Below, in pieces: positions 6,577-13,463 of a DNA stretch of 14,999 nucleotides. The stretch comes from Verrucomicrobiota bacterium. Its GTDB lineage: Bacteria > Verrucomicrobiota > Kiritimatiellia > CAIVKH01. The DNA lies in assembly GCA_024233345.1 (NCBI GenBank), contig JACKPT010000022.1:1-14999 (forward strand), read 5' to 3'. Every line of letters starts with the position of its first letter. The stretch's first letter is position 1. Under the pieces are notes generated by a model. It was given only the letters and a program-made list of their open reading frames with translations. It did not search any database and was not told the DNA's origin. The position numbers and the translations under genes are program-made.

Positions 6577-7689
6577 TCAGGAGGCAGCATCAGATATGCT
6601 GCGGTGAATGCGGCTCAACCACCAGATCAGGCCAACCCCGAGGGTGGCACCGAGCAGGTCTATGCCCCAATCGAGCAGGCGGGGGGTCCGAGTGATGGAG
6701 ATGCCTTGAAGCAGTTCGGTGATCCCGGCAAACAGGATTAGGGCTGCGAGGCAGGTCCGGGTTGACAGGGTGGGTGCTTTGCGGCAGGCCACGGCAGCCG
6801 ACAGGCCGAGGGCGAGAAACAGAATGAAATGGGTTTGCTTGTGCGTTTCCGGCTTGAGGAGGCTGGCCGCTGGGGTGAGGGCCTGGGTGGGTGGGGGGAT
6901 TTCGCCCGGGGCGGAGGGGGCGGGGGCCGCGTGCTCCATGGAATGCGGCTGTGGTTCAGGGCGGTCCAGCCGATGGAGCCCCCATTCAATCCAGGGTTGG
7001 GGCACCAGGGTTCCCATGACAATGATCATGGCGAGCAGCAGGGTGACCCTCCCTGCGACGTGCCCCTTTAAGGTGCCGGTGTGAACAATCCACCCACCAA
7101 GAGCGAGGGCAAGTCCCAGCAGTCCCGCCACAATCCAGGGGTGGGAGGCACGGATGCGGTATTGGGTCAGTGATAGGGACCGGAGTGAAAAGACGCCCGA
7201 GTCTCCACTGTTTTGCGCAAGTAAATGAAGCCGGGTTGTCGCTTCAGGAATCAGCAGGGTCGCACGTATATGATTCCAGGGCTTTGTGCCTTCGACCACC
7301 GCCGCGTAGTGGGGAACCCGGTAGTTTTCTCGTCCCTGATCATCCCGAAATCCGATGGCAATCCGCCCGGCTTTCCAGGACACATCTCCCCGATGAATGC
7401 TGTCCGCTTGGATATCCGCTTCGACATGTACCGCCCTTGCCCCGGGCGCACGCTCAATCAGGGTGTGAATTCGTTGACCGGGTCTGAGATGCAGGCCTCC
7501 ATCCTCTCCAATCCATGAGGCTGCCTCGGGAAAGGTTTCGGTCAAACTGCCATCCGACAGGCTCGTCCGCAGGGATTCTCCATGAGCGATCGGGGTAAAG
7601 CACAGGCCGACAAGATGATACCAAGCCAGCGCACCGGCCAGCAGGAGCGAGAAAATCCAGGGCATCTGTGTCGGACGAGGCGGCACCAT
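6577..7689 (-). CDS. VanZ-like membrane protein with an N-terminal extracytoplasmic domain
   Basis: A 370-residue protein. A hydrophobic segment at about 10-30 is followed by a soluble, beta-rich domain (about 38-180) that looks like a jelly-roll type ectodomain, two membrane segments (about 185-202 and 214-230), a Pro-rich linker (242-275) and a VanZ-like C-terminal domain with segments near 287-302, 312-330 and 343-358. VanZ signatures are the H in Q-T-H-F-I-L-F, E-L-L-Q-G, and R-L-L-D-W-G-I-D-L-L-G-A-x-L-G. VanZ-like proteins are poorly understood; the founder gives low-level teicoplanin resistance. The ATG at 7689 has no ribosome-binding site. A weak TTGCCT-18-TAGTCA promoter ending a few bases upstream would make the message nearly leaderless. 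It is probably co-directional with the TPR and radical SAM genes. Confidence 0.82.
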   Translation of the reverse strand: MVPPRPTQMPWIFSLLLAGALAWYHLVGLCFTPIAHGESLRTSLSDGSLTETFPEAASWIGEDGGLHLRPGQRIHTLIERAPGARAVHVEADIQADSIHRGDVSWKAGRIAIGFRDDQGRENYRVPHYAAVVEGTKPWNHIRATLLIPEATTRLHLLAQNSGDSGVFSLRSLSLTQYRIRASHPWIVAGLLGLALALGGWIVHTGTLKGHVAGRVTLLLAMIIVMGTLVPQPWIEWGLHRLDRPEPQPHSMEHAAPAPSAPGEIPPPTQALTPAASLLKPETHKQTHFILFLALGLSAAVACRKAPTLSTRTCLAALILFAGITELLQGISITRTPRLLDWGIDLLGATLGVGLIWWLSRIHRSISDAAS

Positions 7690-7737
7690 CAATATTGACT
7701 ACCATCACAGACCGGGATCAGGCAATGCTCTTTGCCA

Positions 7738-7763
7738 GGGCGGGAAAAATCCGGCTCCCGCCC
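7738..7763. repeat. 8-bp perfect inverted repeat in the VanZ-like/rpsT spacer
   Basis: GGGCGGGA (7738-7745) and TCCCGCCC (7756-7763) flank a 10-nt loop. It lies between the divergent VanZ-like gene and the rpsT promoter. No T-run follows in either direction, so it is not a typical terminator; purpose unknown. Confidence 0.45.
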
Positions 7764-7773
7764 GATTTGTCGA

Positions 7774-7801
7774 TTGACTTCGGGGGCGTCATGGCTAGAC
7801 T
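7774..7801 (+). promoter_or_regulatory. Promoter of rpsT
   Basis: TTGACT (7774-7779), a 16-bp spacer and TAGACT (7796-7801) give a good sigma70-type promoter. Initiation near 7808 would give a leader of about 75 nt before the rpsT ATG. Confidence 0.6.
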
Positions 7802-7820
7802 TCACCCTCTTTTTGCAGGA

Positions 7821-7849
7821 CCTTTCCCTGGCCGGATGGCAGGGGAAGG
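7821..7849 (+). promoter_or_regulatory. Hairpin in the rpsT leader
   Basis: CCTTTCCCTG (7821-7830) and CAGGGGAAGG (7840-7849) form a 10-bp stem with one G-U wobble and a 9-nt loop. It sits between the promoter and the AAAGG ribosome-binding region. S20 synthesis is autoregulated at translation in Escherichia coli; a similar use of this stem is only a possibility. Confidence 0.45.
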
Positions 7850-7882
7850 CATGTCAATCGATGAAGAAAAGGTAGAGATAGT

Positions 7883-8149
7883 ATGGCTCATACAAAAAGT
7901 GCAATCAAACGGATCCGTCAGTCGGAAGATTCAACCCTGCGCAACCGGGTTCGCAAGTCGAAGATCAAATCCGCCGAGCGGAAATTGGCGGATGCCTTGG
8001 CCGAGAAGAATGCCGAAAGCTCCAAATCCGCATACAGCGAGCTGTGCTCCAGCCTCGACAAGGCCGCCAAGGCGGGAACGATCAAGAAGGAAACCGCGAT
8101 TCGCCGCAAGAACCGTGCGGCCAAGCGGGTCAAGGTCACCCTGGCCTGA
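7883..8149 (+). CDS. rpsT: 30S ribosomal protein S20
   Basis: An 88-residue, strongly basic protein of the usual S20 length. It shows the family's N-terminal A-H-T-K-S-A-I-K-R-I-R-Q and the internal R-N-R-V-R-K-S-K-I-K. The C-terminal A-A-x-x-G-T-I-K-K-E-T-A-I-R-R-K-N-R-A-A-K-R motif also matches. S20 binds 16S rRNA early in assembly of the small subunit body. The start ATG is preceded by AAAAGG 10 nt upstream. It is a single-gene unit with its own promoter (7774-7801), a leader hairpin and a terminator at 8181-8220. Confidence 0.98.
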   Translation: MAHTKSAIKRIRQSEDSTLRNRVRKSKIKSAERKLADALAEKNAESSKSAYSELCSSLDKAAKAGTIKKETAIRRKNRAAKRVKVTLA

Positions 8150-8180
8150 GCAAACCGGTCCGGATTCTTGCCGGCCCCCA

Positions 8181-8220
8181 AACCCCGGGATCTCCGCCAT
8201 GGAGCACCGGGGTTTTTTGT
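8181..8220 (+). terminator. Rho-independent terminator of rpsT
   Basis: AACCCCGG pairs with CCGGGGTT, with an inner CTCC/GGAG stem (8192-8195/8201-8204), followed by a six-T run at 8213-8218. The opposite strand has a shorter U-rich exit (about three Ts), so it may also help end the convergent lptE transcript, whose stop codon lies at 8220-8222. Confidence 0.85.
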
Positions 8221-8753
8221 TACCAGTATTCGACGACCCGCTGCACCAGGCGGCGGGCGAGGTCATCGGAAGCGTCGGGCAGGGCGAGCAGTTTGGATGA
8301 GCTGAGGTCGCCCACCACATCAAAAACATAATCCCCCCGGATCAGCGGCGATTCCACCACCACCGACTGGTCGGTGGTGCGGCGCATCACCATGGAGGCG
8401 TCAATGATCATCCGGTATTCCTGAGCGGCGGACCGGATATCCGAACGGAAGGCCACCGGGTCAAGGGTGAAGCCTTTGAGGACTACATGAAGAACCGCAT
8501 CAGCTTCCGCTTCTGTGCGGACCACCTTGAGCGAGCCGTCCCGTTGCAATTCCCGGATCATCGCCTGGGTGGTGTCGACTTCGAGCAAGGGTTCTGCAGT
8601 TTGGTTGACAAAGGTGGGGACAAATACCGTTTTGATGTCGCCCGGCAGCATCGTGCCGAGGCGGTATCCCGCACATCCGGTGAAGAGCAGCAGCGCGCCC
8701 AGGGTCATGGCCCATGCGCCCAAAGTCTGGTTAATCCTGTGTTTGTTCATCAT
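8220..8753 (-). CDS. lptE: LPS-assembly lipoprotein LptE family
   Basis: A 177-residue lipoprotein. The signal peptide ends in the lipobox L-F-T-G-C with the lipidated Cys at 27, followed by A-G-Y-R-L-G, the usual start of mature LptE-type proteins. LptE plugs the LptD barrel in the outer membrane and receives LPS from the periplasmic bridge. The mature part shows the family pattern: V-F-V-P-T-F-V-N-Q-T near 43-52, an amphipathic helix (D-T-T-Q-A-M-I-R-E-L-Q) and beta strands to the end. The ATG at 8753 has GGAG 7 nt upstream and is followed at once by a second ATG. The gene begins 23 bp inside the 3' end of the upstream bamD-like gene, so translation is likely coupled. LptE proteins diverge strongly, but lipobox and context support the call. 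Confidence 0.82.
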   Translation of the reverse strand: MMNKHRINQTLGAWAMTLGALLLFTGCAGYRLGTMLPGDIKTVFVPTFVNQTAEPLLEVDTTQAMIRELQRDGSLKVVRTEAEADAVLHVVLKGFTLDPVAFRSDIRSAAQEYRMIIDASMVMRRTTDQSVVVESPLIRGDYVFDVVGDLSSSKLLALPDASDDLARRLVQRVVEYW

Positions 8754-9750
8754 CCGTAGTCTCCACCTGTTCACGTGACAATTCTTCCAGTCGCTGCCTG
8801 GCCTGTTCGGCCTGCGCGGACCGGGGAAAGGCACGAATCAATTTTTCATAGCTGGCCATTGCCGCCTTGGGCCGTTTGGCGATCTGATCATAATATTCGG
8901 CGACACTATAGGCAGTCTCGACCCGGCGATCAAACAAGTTATCCCGGTAGTCGCGGACCTGGTCGGCATCGTCGCTGTCTGGGTAGGCGTTGAGAAACAG
9001 GATGGCCGCGGCGTAGGCTTCTTCAAGGGAGGCCTCATCATTGGGCTGCTCCCGGGTGATTTTGTACAGGGTGCGGGCGCGTCCGAGCGCGGCTTTTTCG
9101 GCATAGTCGCTGGCGGGGTAGCGCTGCTGGGTGGTCATGTAGGCCACCATGGCCAACTCATAATCGAGGCTGGTCTCATAGGATTGCCCGATCAGGAACT
9201 GGGCTTCCGGGGCAATGGGGGTCCGGGGACCATTGCTGATAATTTTCTCGAAGAGTTCCACCGCTTTTTCCGGGGCCTTGTAACCGGGCAGCAACAGGAA
9301 TTTGCCGCGCTTGCGGTTCATTTCCTGCTTGGCGATTGCGAACTGACGTTGGAGTACTTCCTCGTAGGCAAAGGCCCCGGGGTAGCGGTCCATCAAGGTT
9401 TGGTAGGCGTCAAACGCATCTTTCCACTTTTTCTGTTGTTCCAGAATCCGGCCCATCATGTATTGGGCCGTGGCTGCCTCATCGGATCCCGGCCAGGTCA
9501 AGGCGAGGGTGCGGTAAGCCTTGAACGCCTTGGTGAATCGCTGATGACTCCACAGCTCGGCTGCATAGGCAAGCTGTCCAGCCGGATCCGGGGCATGGGG
9601 CTTGGAGAAGCTGAACCAGGCATGGTCCTTGCCGGTGCTGACATACGGCTCTGCAGGTTTGGCATGGACCACCCCGGTCGACAACACGACTGCTGCGGCC
9701 AGCCACCCCCCCACCAGTAACATTCGGTTTGAGAACATCGCCCAGACCAT
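8731..9750 (-). CDS. BamD-like periplasmic TPR protein
   Basis: A 339-residue secreted protein. The N-terminus has a signal peptide (M-L-L-V-G-G-W-L-A-A-A-V-V-L-S) ending V-H-A|K, with no Cys for lipidation. The rest is TPR-like helices, with pairs such as L-W-S-H-Q-R-F-T-K-A-F-K-A-Y-R-T-L, K-W-K-D-A-F-D-A-Y-Q-T-L and K-A-A-M-A-S-Y-E-K-L-I-R-A-F-P-x-S, the last typical of BamD/YbgF. BamD helps the BAM complex insert beta-barrel proteins into the outer membrane. The next gene is lptE, overlapping by 23 bp, which supports an outer-membrane assembly role. The start is uncertain: ATGs at 9750, 9738 and 9723 all leave a signal peptide, and none has a good ribosome-binding site. CpoB/YbgF-like function is the main alternative. 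Confidence 0.78.
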   Translation of the reverse strand: MVWAMFSNRMLLVGGWLAAAVVLSTGVVHAKPAEPYVSTGKDHAWFSFSKPHAPDPAGQLAYAAELWSHQRFTKAFKAYRTLALTWPGSDEAATAQYMMGRILEQQKKWKDAFDAYQTLMDRYPGAFAYEEVLQRQFAIAKQEMNRKRGKFLLLPGYKAPEKAVELFEKIISNGPRTPIAPEAQFLIGQSYETSLDYELAMVAYMTTQQRYPASDYAEKAALGRARTLYKITREQPNDEASLEEAYAAAILFLNAYPDSDDADQVRDYRDNLFDRRVETAYSVAEYYDQIAKRPKAAMASYEKLIRAFPRSAQAEQARQRLEELSREQVETTDDEQTQD

Positions 9751-9802
9751 ACGGGGGAGCGCCCACAAGGGCAAGATCAGATCATGAATCCTCAACCGTG
9801 AC

Positions 9803-9831
9803 TTGATTCCGGGGGTGGGTGGGTTTAGGGT
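9803..9831 (+). promoter_or_regulatory. Candidate promoter of serA
   Basis: TTGATT (9803-9808), 17 bp and TAGGGT (9826-9831). The -10 is weak and the spacer unusually G-rich. The distance to the serA ATG (about 30 nt from a start near 9838) is reasonable. Confidence 0.3.
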
Positions 9832-9866
9832 GCCTGCCTTTGACGGTTTTCACAAACGGAGAGAAC

Positions 9867-11465
9867 ATGAAGAAAGTTTTAGTGCCGACGAAGTTAAACC
9901 GGGTGGTCAAAGACACCCTCGAAGCCCAGGGCTCCTACCGGGTCGTCCAGGACGATGCCACCGAGCTCCGGGAGCTGGTCACCCAGCATCCCGATACCTA
10001 TGCCCTGATTGTGCGGAGCGAAAAGGTCACCCCCGAGATCATTGATGGACTTCCCCATCTCAAGGTGATCATCCGGGCCGGTTCGGGGTACAACACGATT
10101 GATGCCAAATACGCCCGCCGAAAGGGCATTGATGTGATGACCACCCCGGGGGCGAATGCCAACGCGGTGGCCGAAGAGGTCATCGCCATGATACTGGCGG
10201 ACGCAAGGCATCTGGTTGCCGCCGACCCCTCCTGCCGGGCCGGCAAGTGGGAGAAGAAAAGTTTCATGGGCCGCGAGCTCGCGGGCAAGACCGTGGGCAT
10301 TGTGGGGCTGGGGGCGATTGGCCAGTTGGTGGCCAAACGGTTGAGCGGATTCGATGTCACCCTGATCGGGTTTGACCCGGTCATTTCCTCGGAGCGCGCG
10401 GCCTCGATGGAGGTGGAGCTGGTCTCCCTGACCGATCTGTTCGAGCGGAGCGATTACATCACCCTCCATATTCCTGAAAATGAACATACCCGGGGGCTGG
10501 TGAATGCTTCCCTCCTCAGTGTGATCAAGGAAGGTGCGACCATCGTCAATTGTGCCCGGGCCGGAATTATCAACGAAGATGACCTCCGGGCGATCAAGGC
10601 GGAAAAGAAGCTGCGCTTTCTGAACGATGTCTATCCCAAGGATGCCGAAGGCCCGAAGTCGGTGGCGGACCTTGCCGACCTGATGCTGCCGCATCTCGGA
10701 GCCAGCACCGCCGAAGCCAATTTCAAGGCCGCCCTCCACGCTGCGGAGGAGTTGATCGAGTTTGATGAAAAGGGCATTTCCTCCTACATTGTCAACCGCG
10801 ATATTCCCCCGGGGCTCGACGAAGCGTTTGGCGAGTTGGCCTTTGTGCTGGCCCGGCTGGCCCGTCACTTGATTGGCAAAGACAGCAAGCTCAAGCTGAT
10901 CGAAACCAGCTTCTATGGCAGTCTCAAGCCCTATGGTAAATGGTTGCTGCCGCCCATGGTGGCCGCACTCAGCGAGGAGTTTGACCGGTCCATGGACTTT
11001 GCCGCCGCGGTCAATTATCTCAAGGATATGGGAGTCGACTTCGAGGATCGGGAGACCGATGAGCGCAAGGGCTTTGAAAGTTCCATCACCCTCGACCTGA
11101 CTGCCACGGTTGGCAATGATCTGCTCCGCCGGACCAGTGTGCGGGGAACCGTGACCGAAGGCGTCCTGATGATCTCACGGATCAGCGATTTCCACAGCCT
11201 GTACTTTGAGCCGAATGGCCACTCGGTGGTGTTGATCTACAAGGACCGTCCGGGAGTGCTCGGCCGCATCGGGGCCGCGCTCGCGGACGCCGGTATCAAC
11301 ATCGATGATGTCCGGAATCCCCACGACTCGAAGTGCGAAAAATCCATTGCCATCCTCAAGGTCAACCAGGCGGTCCCCCCGGACCTGCTCGATACCATTG
11401 CTGCCGACATCGAGGCGGAAACCTGGTTCGCAATGCACTACAGCTCCGGAGTGGACAAGGCGTAG
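9867..11465 (+). CDS. serA: D-3-phosphoglycerate dehydrogenase, long form with ACT domain
   Basis: A 532-residue enzyme that oxidises 3-phosphoglycerate to 3-phosphohydroxypyruvate with NAD, the first step of serine synthesis. The N-terminal catalytic lobe contains R-A-G-S-G-Y-N-T-I-D (70-79). The Rossmann domain has G-L-G-A-I-G (147-152) after K-T-V-G-I-V. N-C-A-R-A-G-I-I-N-E-D carries the catalytic Arg231, and L-P-H-L-G-A-S-T-A-E-A carries His276. An intervening regulatory domain (about 315-450) and a C-terminal ACT domain (452-525, V-V-L-I-Y-K-D-R-P-G-V-L-G) follow, where serine normally binds for feedback inhibition. Length fits the 525-535-residue class. The ATG at 9867 has GGAG 5 nt upstream; the open frame before it is not conserved-looking. 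It is a single gene, divergent from the bamD-like gene and convergent with the M50 protease gene. Confidence 0.97.
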   Translation: MKKVLVPTKLNRVVKDTLEAQGSYRVVQDDATELRELVTQHPDTYALIVRSEKVTPEIIDGLPHLKVIIRAGSGYNTIDAKYARRKGIDVMTTPGANANAVAEEVIAMILADARHLVAADPSCRAGKWEKKSFMGRELAGKTVGIVGLGAIGQLVAKRLSGFDVTLIGFDPVISSERAASMEVELVSLTDLFERSDYITLHIPENEHTRGLVNASLLSVIKEGATIVNCARAGIINEDDLRAIKAEKKLRFLNDVYPKDAEGPKSVADLADLMLPHLGASTAEANFKAALHAAEELIEFDEKGISSYIVNRDIPPGLDEAFGELAFVLARLARHLIGKDSKLKLIETSFYGSLKPYGKWLLPPMVAALSEEFDRSMDFAAAVNYLKDMGVDFEDRETDERKGFESSITLDLTATVGNDLLRRTSVRGTVTEGVLMISRISDFHSLYFEPNGHSVVLIYKDRPGVLGRIGAALADAGINIDDVRNPHDSKCEKSIAILKVNQAVPPDLLDTIAADIEAETWFAMHYSSGVDKA

Positions 11466-11466
11466 G

Positions 11467-11526
11467 AGGGTTTCAGGTTACAGGTTTGTGATCCTGGCGC
11501 CTGAACCCCCTGACACCCGAAACCTT
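11467..11526. repeat. Degenerate 7-bp-period repeat in the serA/M50 spacer
   Basis: GTTTCAG-GTTACAG-GTTT (11473-11490) and a mirrored CCTGAAC-CCCCTGA-CACCCGA-AACC (11508-11525 area) have a 7-bp period on the same theme as 5186-5345, and the outer GGTTTC/GAAACC ends are inverted. It fills the whole spacer between two convergent genes, where a terminator would be expected; no classical terminator is visible. Confidence 0.6.
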
Positions 11527-11528
11527 GG

Positions 11529-12329
11529 TTAAGGCCTCCGCTCCCACGGTGGCGGGCTGACTTCCACATCCTGATCATCCAGGGTGTACTCGCGCGGCTG
11601 GGCCTGGGTGAAGGGGGGCTGCCCGGCGCTCCAGTAGGCCCAGGGCGGGGGGCGCCGCGGTGCTTCCTCCATCTCCACGCCCCGCAGTTCCATTTTGGCG
11701 AACCAGTAGACCGCAATGGCGATCAGGATGAGCATGAAGTGGCCATAGAACAGGCCGTAAAAACCCAGGGCAAACGAGAGCCAGCGCCCGAGCCGGACTG
11801 CGCTGCGGGTCGCTTCGAGCCGGCCCACCCGCTTCATCATCCACGCCCGGTAGACCCGTCCGCCATCCATGGGAAAGCACGGCAGCAGATTAAACAGGAA
11901 CAGGGAAAGGTTGACCGCTCCGAGAATCAGGCAGGCGAGTTCTCCCGATCGCCAGCCGATCCAGCCCATGACCGTCATGCCTCCGAGGCCCAGCAAGGCC
12001 GCGAGCGTTGCACTGACCAGCGGTCCCGCGACGGCAATCCAGAATTCGTCGTCCGCTTTCCGGGGAGATTGTTTCAGCAAGGCCACTCCGCCAATCGGGG
12101 TCAGGATAATGTCGCGTACGCCATAGCCCCGCCGGATCGAAACCCAGGCGTGTCCCAACTCATGAAGGGCGACACTGGCAAACAGTCCGATCGCGCAGGC
12201 CAGCCCGCCAATCCAGGGAATCCCCATGGACTGAGACATGCGCATCGCAAACAGCGGGAGAACGAGAAACAGGGTAAAATGGGCCCGGATGGGAATTCCG
12301 AAGACCCGGCATAGGATCACCGAACCCAT
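11529..12329 (-). CDS. M50 (site-2 type) membrane metalloprotease
   Basis: A 266-residue multi-pass membrane protein. The zinc-binding motif H-E-L-G-H is at 56-60, inside a hydrophobic segment (A-S-V-A-L-H-E-L-G-H-A). The second metal-binding motif N-L-L-P-x-x-P-M-D-G-G is at 147-157, with D155 as the third ligand. A-G-P at 101-103 and further hydrophobic segments near 15-28, 38-55, 98-122, 130-148 and 182-208 complete the SpoIVFB/S2P-like core. Such enzymes cut membrane-embedded substrates in regulatory cascades. There is no PDZ or CBS domain; instead a cytosolic-looking Pro/Trp-rich tail runs from about 222 to 266. The ATG at 12329 lacks a visible ribosome-binding site. The substrate is unknown, and nothing nearby suggests an anti-sigma factor. 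Confidence 0.9.
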   Translation of the reverse strand: MGSVILCRVFGIPIRAHFTLFLVLPLFAMRMSQSMGIPWIGGLACAIGLFASVALHELGHAWVSIRRGYGVRDIILTPIGGVALLKQSPRKADDEFWIAVAGPLVSATLAALLGLGGMTVMGWIGWRSGELACLILGAVNLSLFLFNLLPCFPMDGGRVYRAWMMKRVGRLEATRSAVRLGRWLSFALGFYGLFYGHFMLILIAIAVYWFAKMELRGVEMEEAPRRPPPWAYWSAGQPPFTQAQPREYTLDDQDVEVSPPPWERRP

Positions 12330-12360
12330 CAGGCGACCGCGGGGTTACTGGAGTGCTGTC

Positions 12361-12389
12361 TTGATCTCATAAAACGAATTTTGTAGGTT
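12361..12389 (+). promoter_or_regulatory. Candidate promoter of the CsgG-family gene
   Basis: TTGATC (12361-12366), 17 bp and TAGGTT (12384-12389), about 30 bp before the ATG. The -35 fits at 4 of 6 and the -10 at 3 of 6 bases. The TAGxxT form of the -10 recurs in the rpsT and serA candidates. Confidence 0.3.
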
Positions 12390-12417
12390 CCAAGCGGTTC
12401 AACTAACGGAGGAACGC

Positions 12418-13401
12418 ATGACTAGAGTAGCATGGATTATCGCGGGTGCAATGTTAACTGTCGGGGCAACCGGTTGCCAGACCATGGCGCAGTTTGGCCT
12501 GTTTAAGGGCGAGACCCCCACCGAGCGGGCCAATGCCGACATGGGGTTGGGGGAGTACAAGGGCCTCAAGCACGCGGTAGGGGTGAAGGATTTCGATAAC
12601 GAAGCCGGCTGGCGCGGCCAGTGGGAGCTCGGTGACAACCTTGCCACCATGCTTGAATCCGCCCTCTATGACACCGGGCGATTTGTCCTGGTTGAACGGG
12701 GTAAACTCGATGCGGTCATTGCCGAGCAGGACCTCGCCGCCAGTGGCCGCACCGCCAAGGCCAAGAAAGTGGCCCAGACCGGTAAGATTCGCTCCGCCCG
12801 CTATCTCGCTACCGGGGCGATCACCACCGTGGCCGAGGGTTCTTCCGGCGGAGGCGGGGGCATCAACGTCGGCGGGTTCAACGTTGGCCTCAAGGGCAAA
12901 AAATCCCAGGTCACGATTATCGCCAAGCTGATCGATACCACCACGGGTGAAATTGTCGCCAAGGAGCGGATCACCGGTAAGCCCGGCGGTATCGGCATCT
13001 CCCTCGGTTATTCCGGCAGCGGATTCGGCGGCAATCTCGGCGGATTTACGGAGACCCCATTGGGCGAAGCCGCTCAGGATGCGATCAACCAGGCCGCCAA
13101 GTGGTTCGCGGAACAGATGGAAGAATTTCCCTTTGAAGGCAGCGTGATCAAAGTCAGCGGCAAGGGCAAGGTGATCATCAACCGTGGTTCGGAATTCGGG
13201 GTTGAAGTGGGTCAGGAAATGGTCATGACCGAAGAAGGTGAAGAACTGATCGACCCCGACACCGGAGCAGTGCTGGATGTCGAAGAAGGCGAAGAAATCG
13301 GAAGGCTGAAAATCTCCAAGGTCAGCGAGAAGGTCAGCTATGCCGATGTGATCGAGGGCGAAGAGGATCCCGCCCCCGGTACCGCAGTGACCCTGCGCTG
13401 A
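12418..13401 (+). CDS. CsgG-family lipoprotein with C-terminal FlgT-like domain
   Basis: A 327-residue lipoprotein. The signal peptide ends V-G-A-T-G-C with the lipidated Cys at 20. Residues 52-185 match the CsgG/HfaB fold: V-G-V-K-D-F-D-N, an L-A-T-M-L-E-S-A-L helix, G-R-F-V-L-V-E-R (87-94), L-D-A-V-I-A-E-Q-D-L (97-106), A-R-Y-L-A-T-G-A-I-T (127-136) and the K-S-Q-V-T-I-I-A-K-L-I-D-T-T-T-G strand (162-177). Glycine-rich segments lie at 141-160 and 189-209. The C-terminal 242-327 looks like an FlgT-C-type beta domain with an acidic loop (272-293). CsgG forms the curli secretion channel, but most relatives outside curli operons have unknown roles; no curli genes are in view. The start is firm: GGAGG lies 5 nt upstream. 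A terminator follows at 13426. Confidence 0.87.
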   Translation: MTRVAWIIAGAMLTVGATGCQTMAQFGLFKGETPTERANADMGLGEYKGLKHAVGVKDFDNEAGWRGQWELGDNLATMLESALYDTGRFVLVERGKLDAVIAEQDLAASGRTAKAKKVAQTGKIRSARYLATGAITTVAEGSSGGGGGINVGGFNVGLKGKKSQVTIIAKLIDTTTGEIVAKERITGKPGGIGISLGYSGSGFGGNLGGFTETPLGEAAQDAINQAAKWFAEQMEEFPFEGSVIKVSGKGKVIINRGSEFGVEVGQEMVMTEEGEELIDPDTGAVLDVEEGEEIGRLKISKVSEKVSYADVIEGEEDPAPGTAVTLR

Positions 13402-13425
13402 TTGCCCCACCCATCTTGAATGCAC

Positions 13426-13463
13426 AGGGCCGTTCCGAGTGATCTTCGGAGCGGCCTTTTGTT
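13426..13463 (+). terminator. Rho-independent terminator of the CsgG-family gene
   Basis: GGCCGTTCCGA (13428-13438) pairs with TCGGAGCGGCC (13446-13456) with one G-U wobble and a 7-nt loop, followed by TTTTGTT. Two more A/G-T pairs can extend the stem at its base. Confidence 0.85.

Noticed and set aside
9894..10868. Long antisense frame opposite serA
   Set aside because: serA is unmistakable on the plus strand; the antisense product shows no recognisable features.
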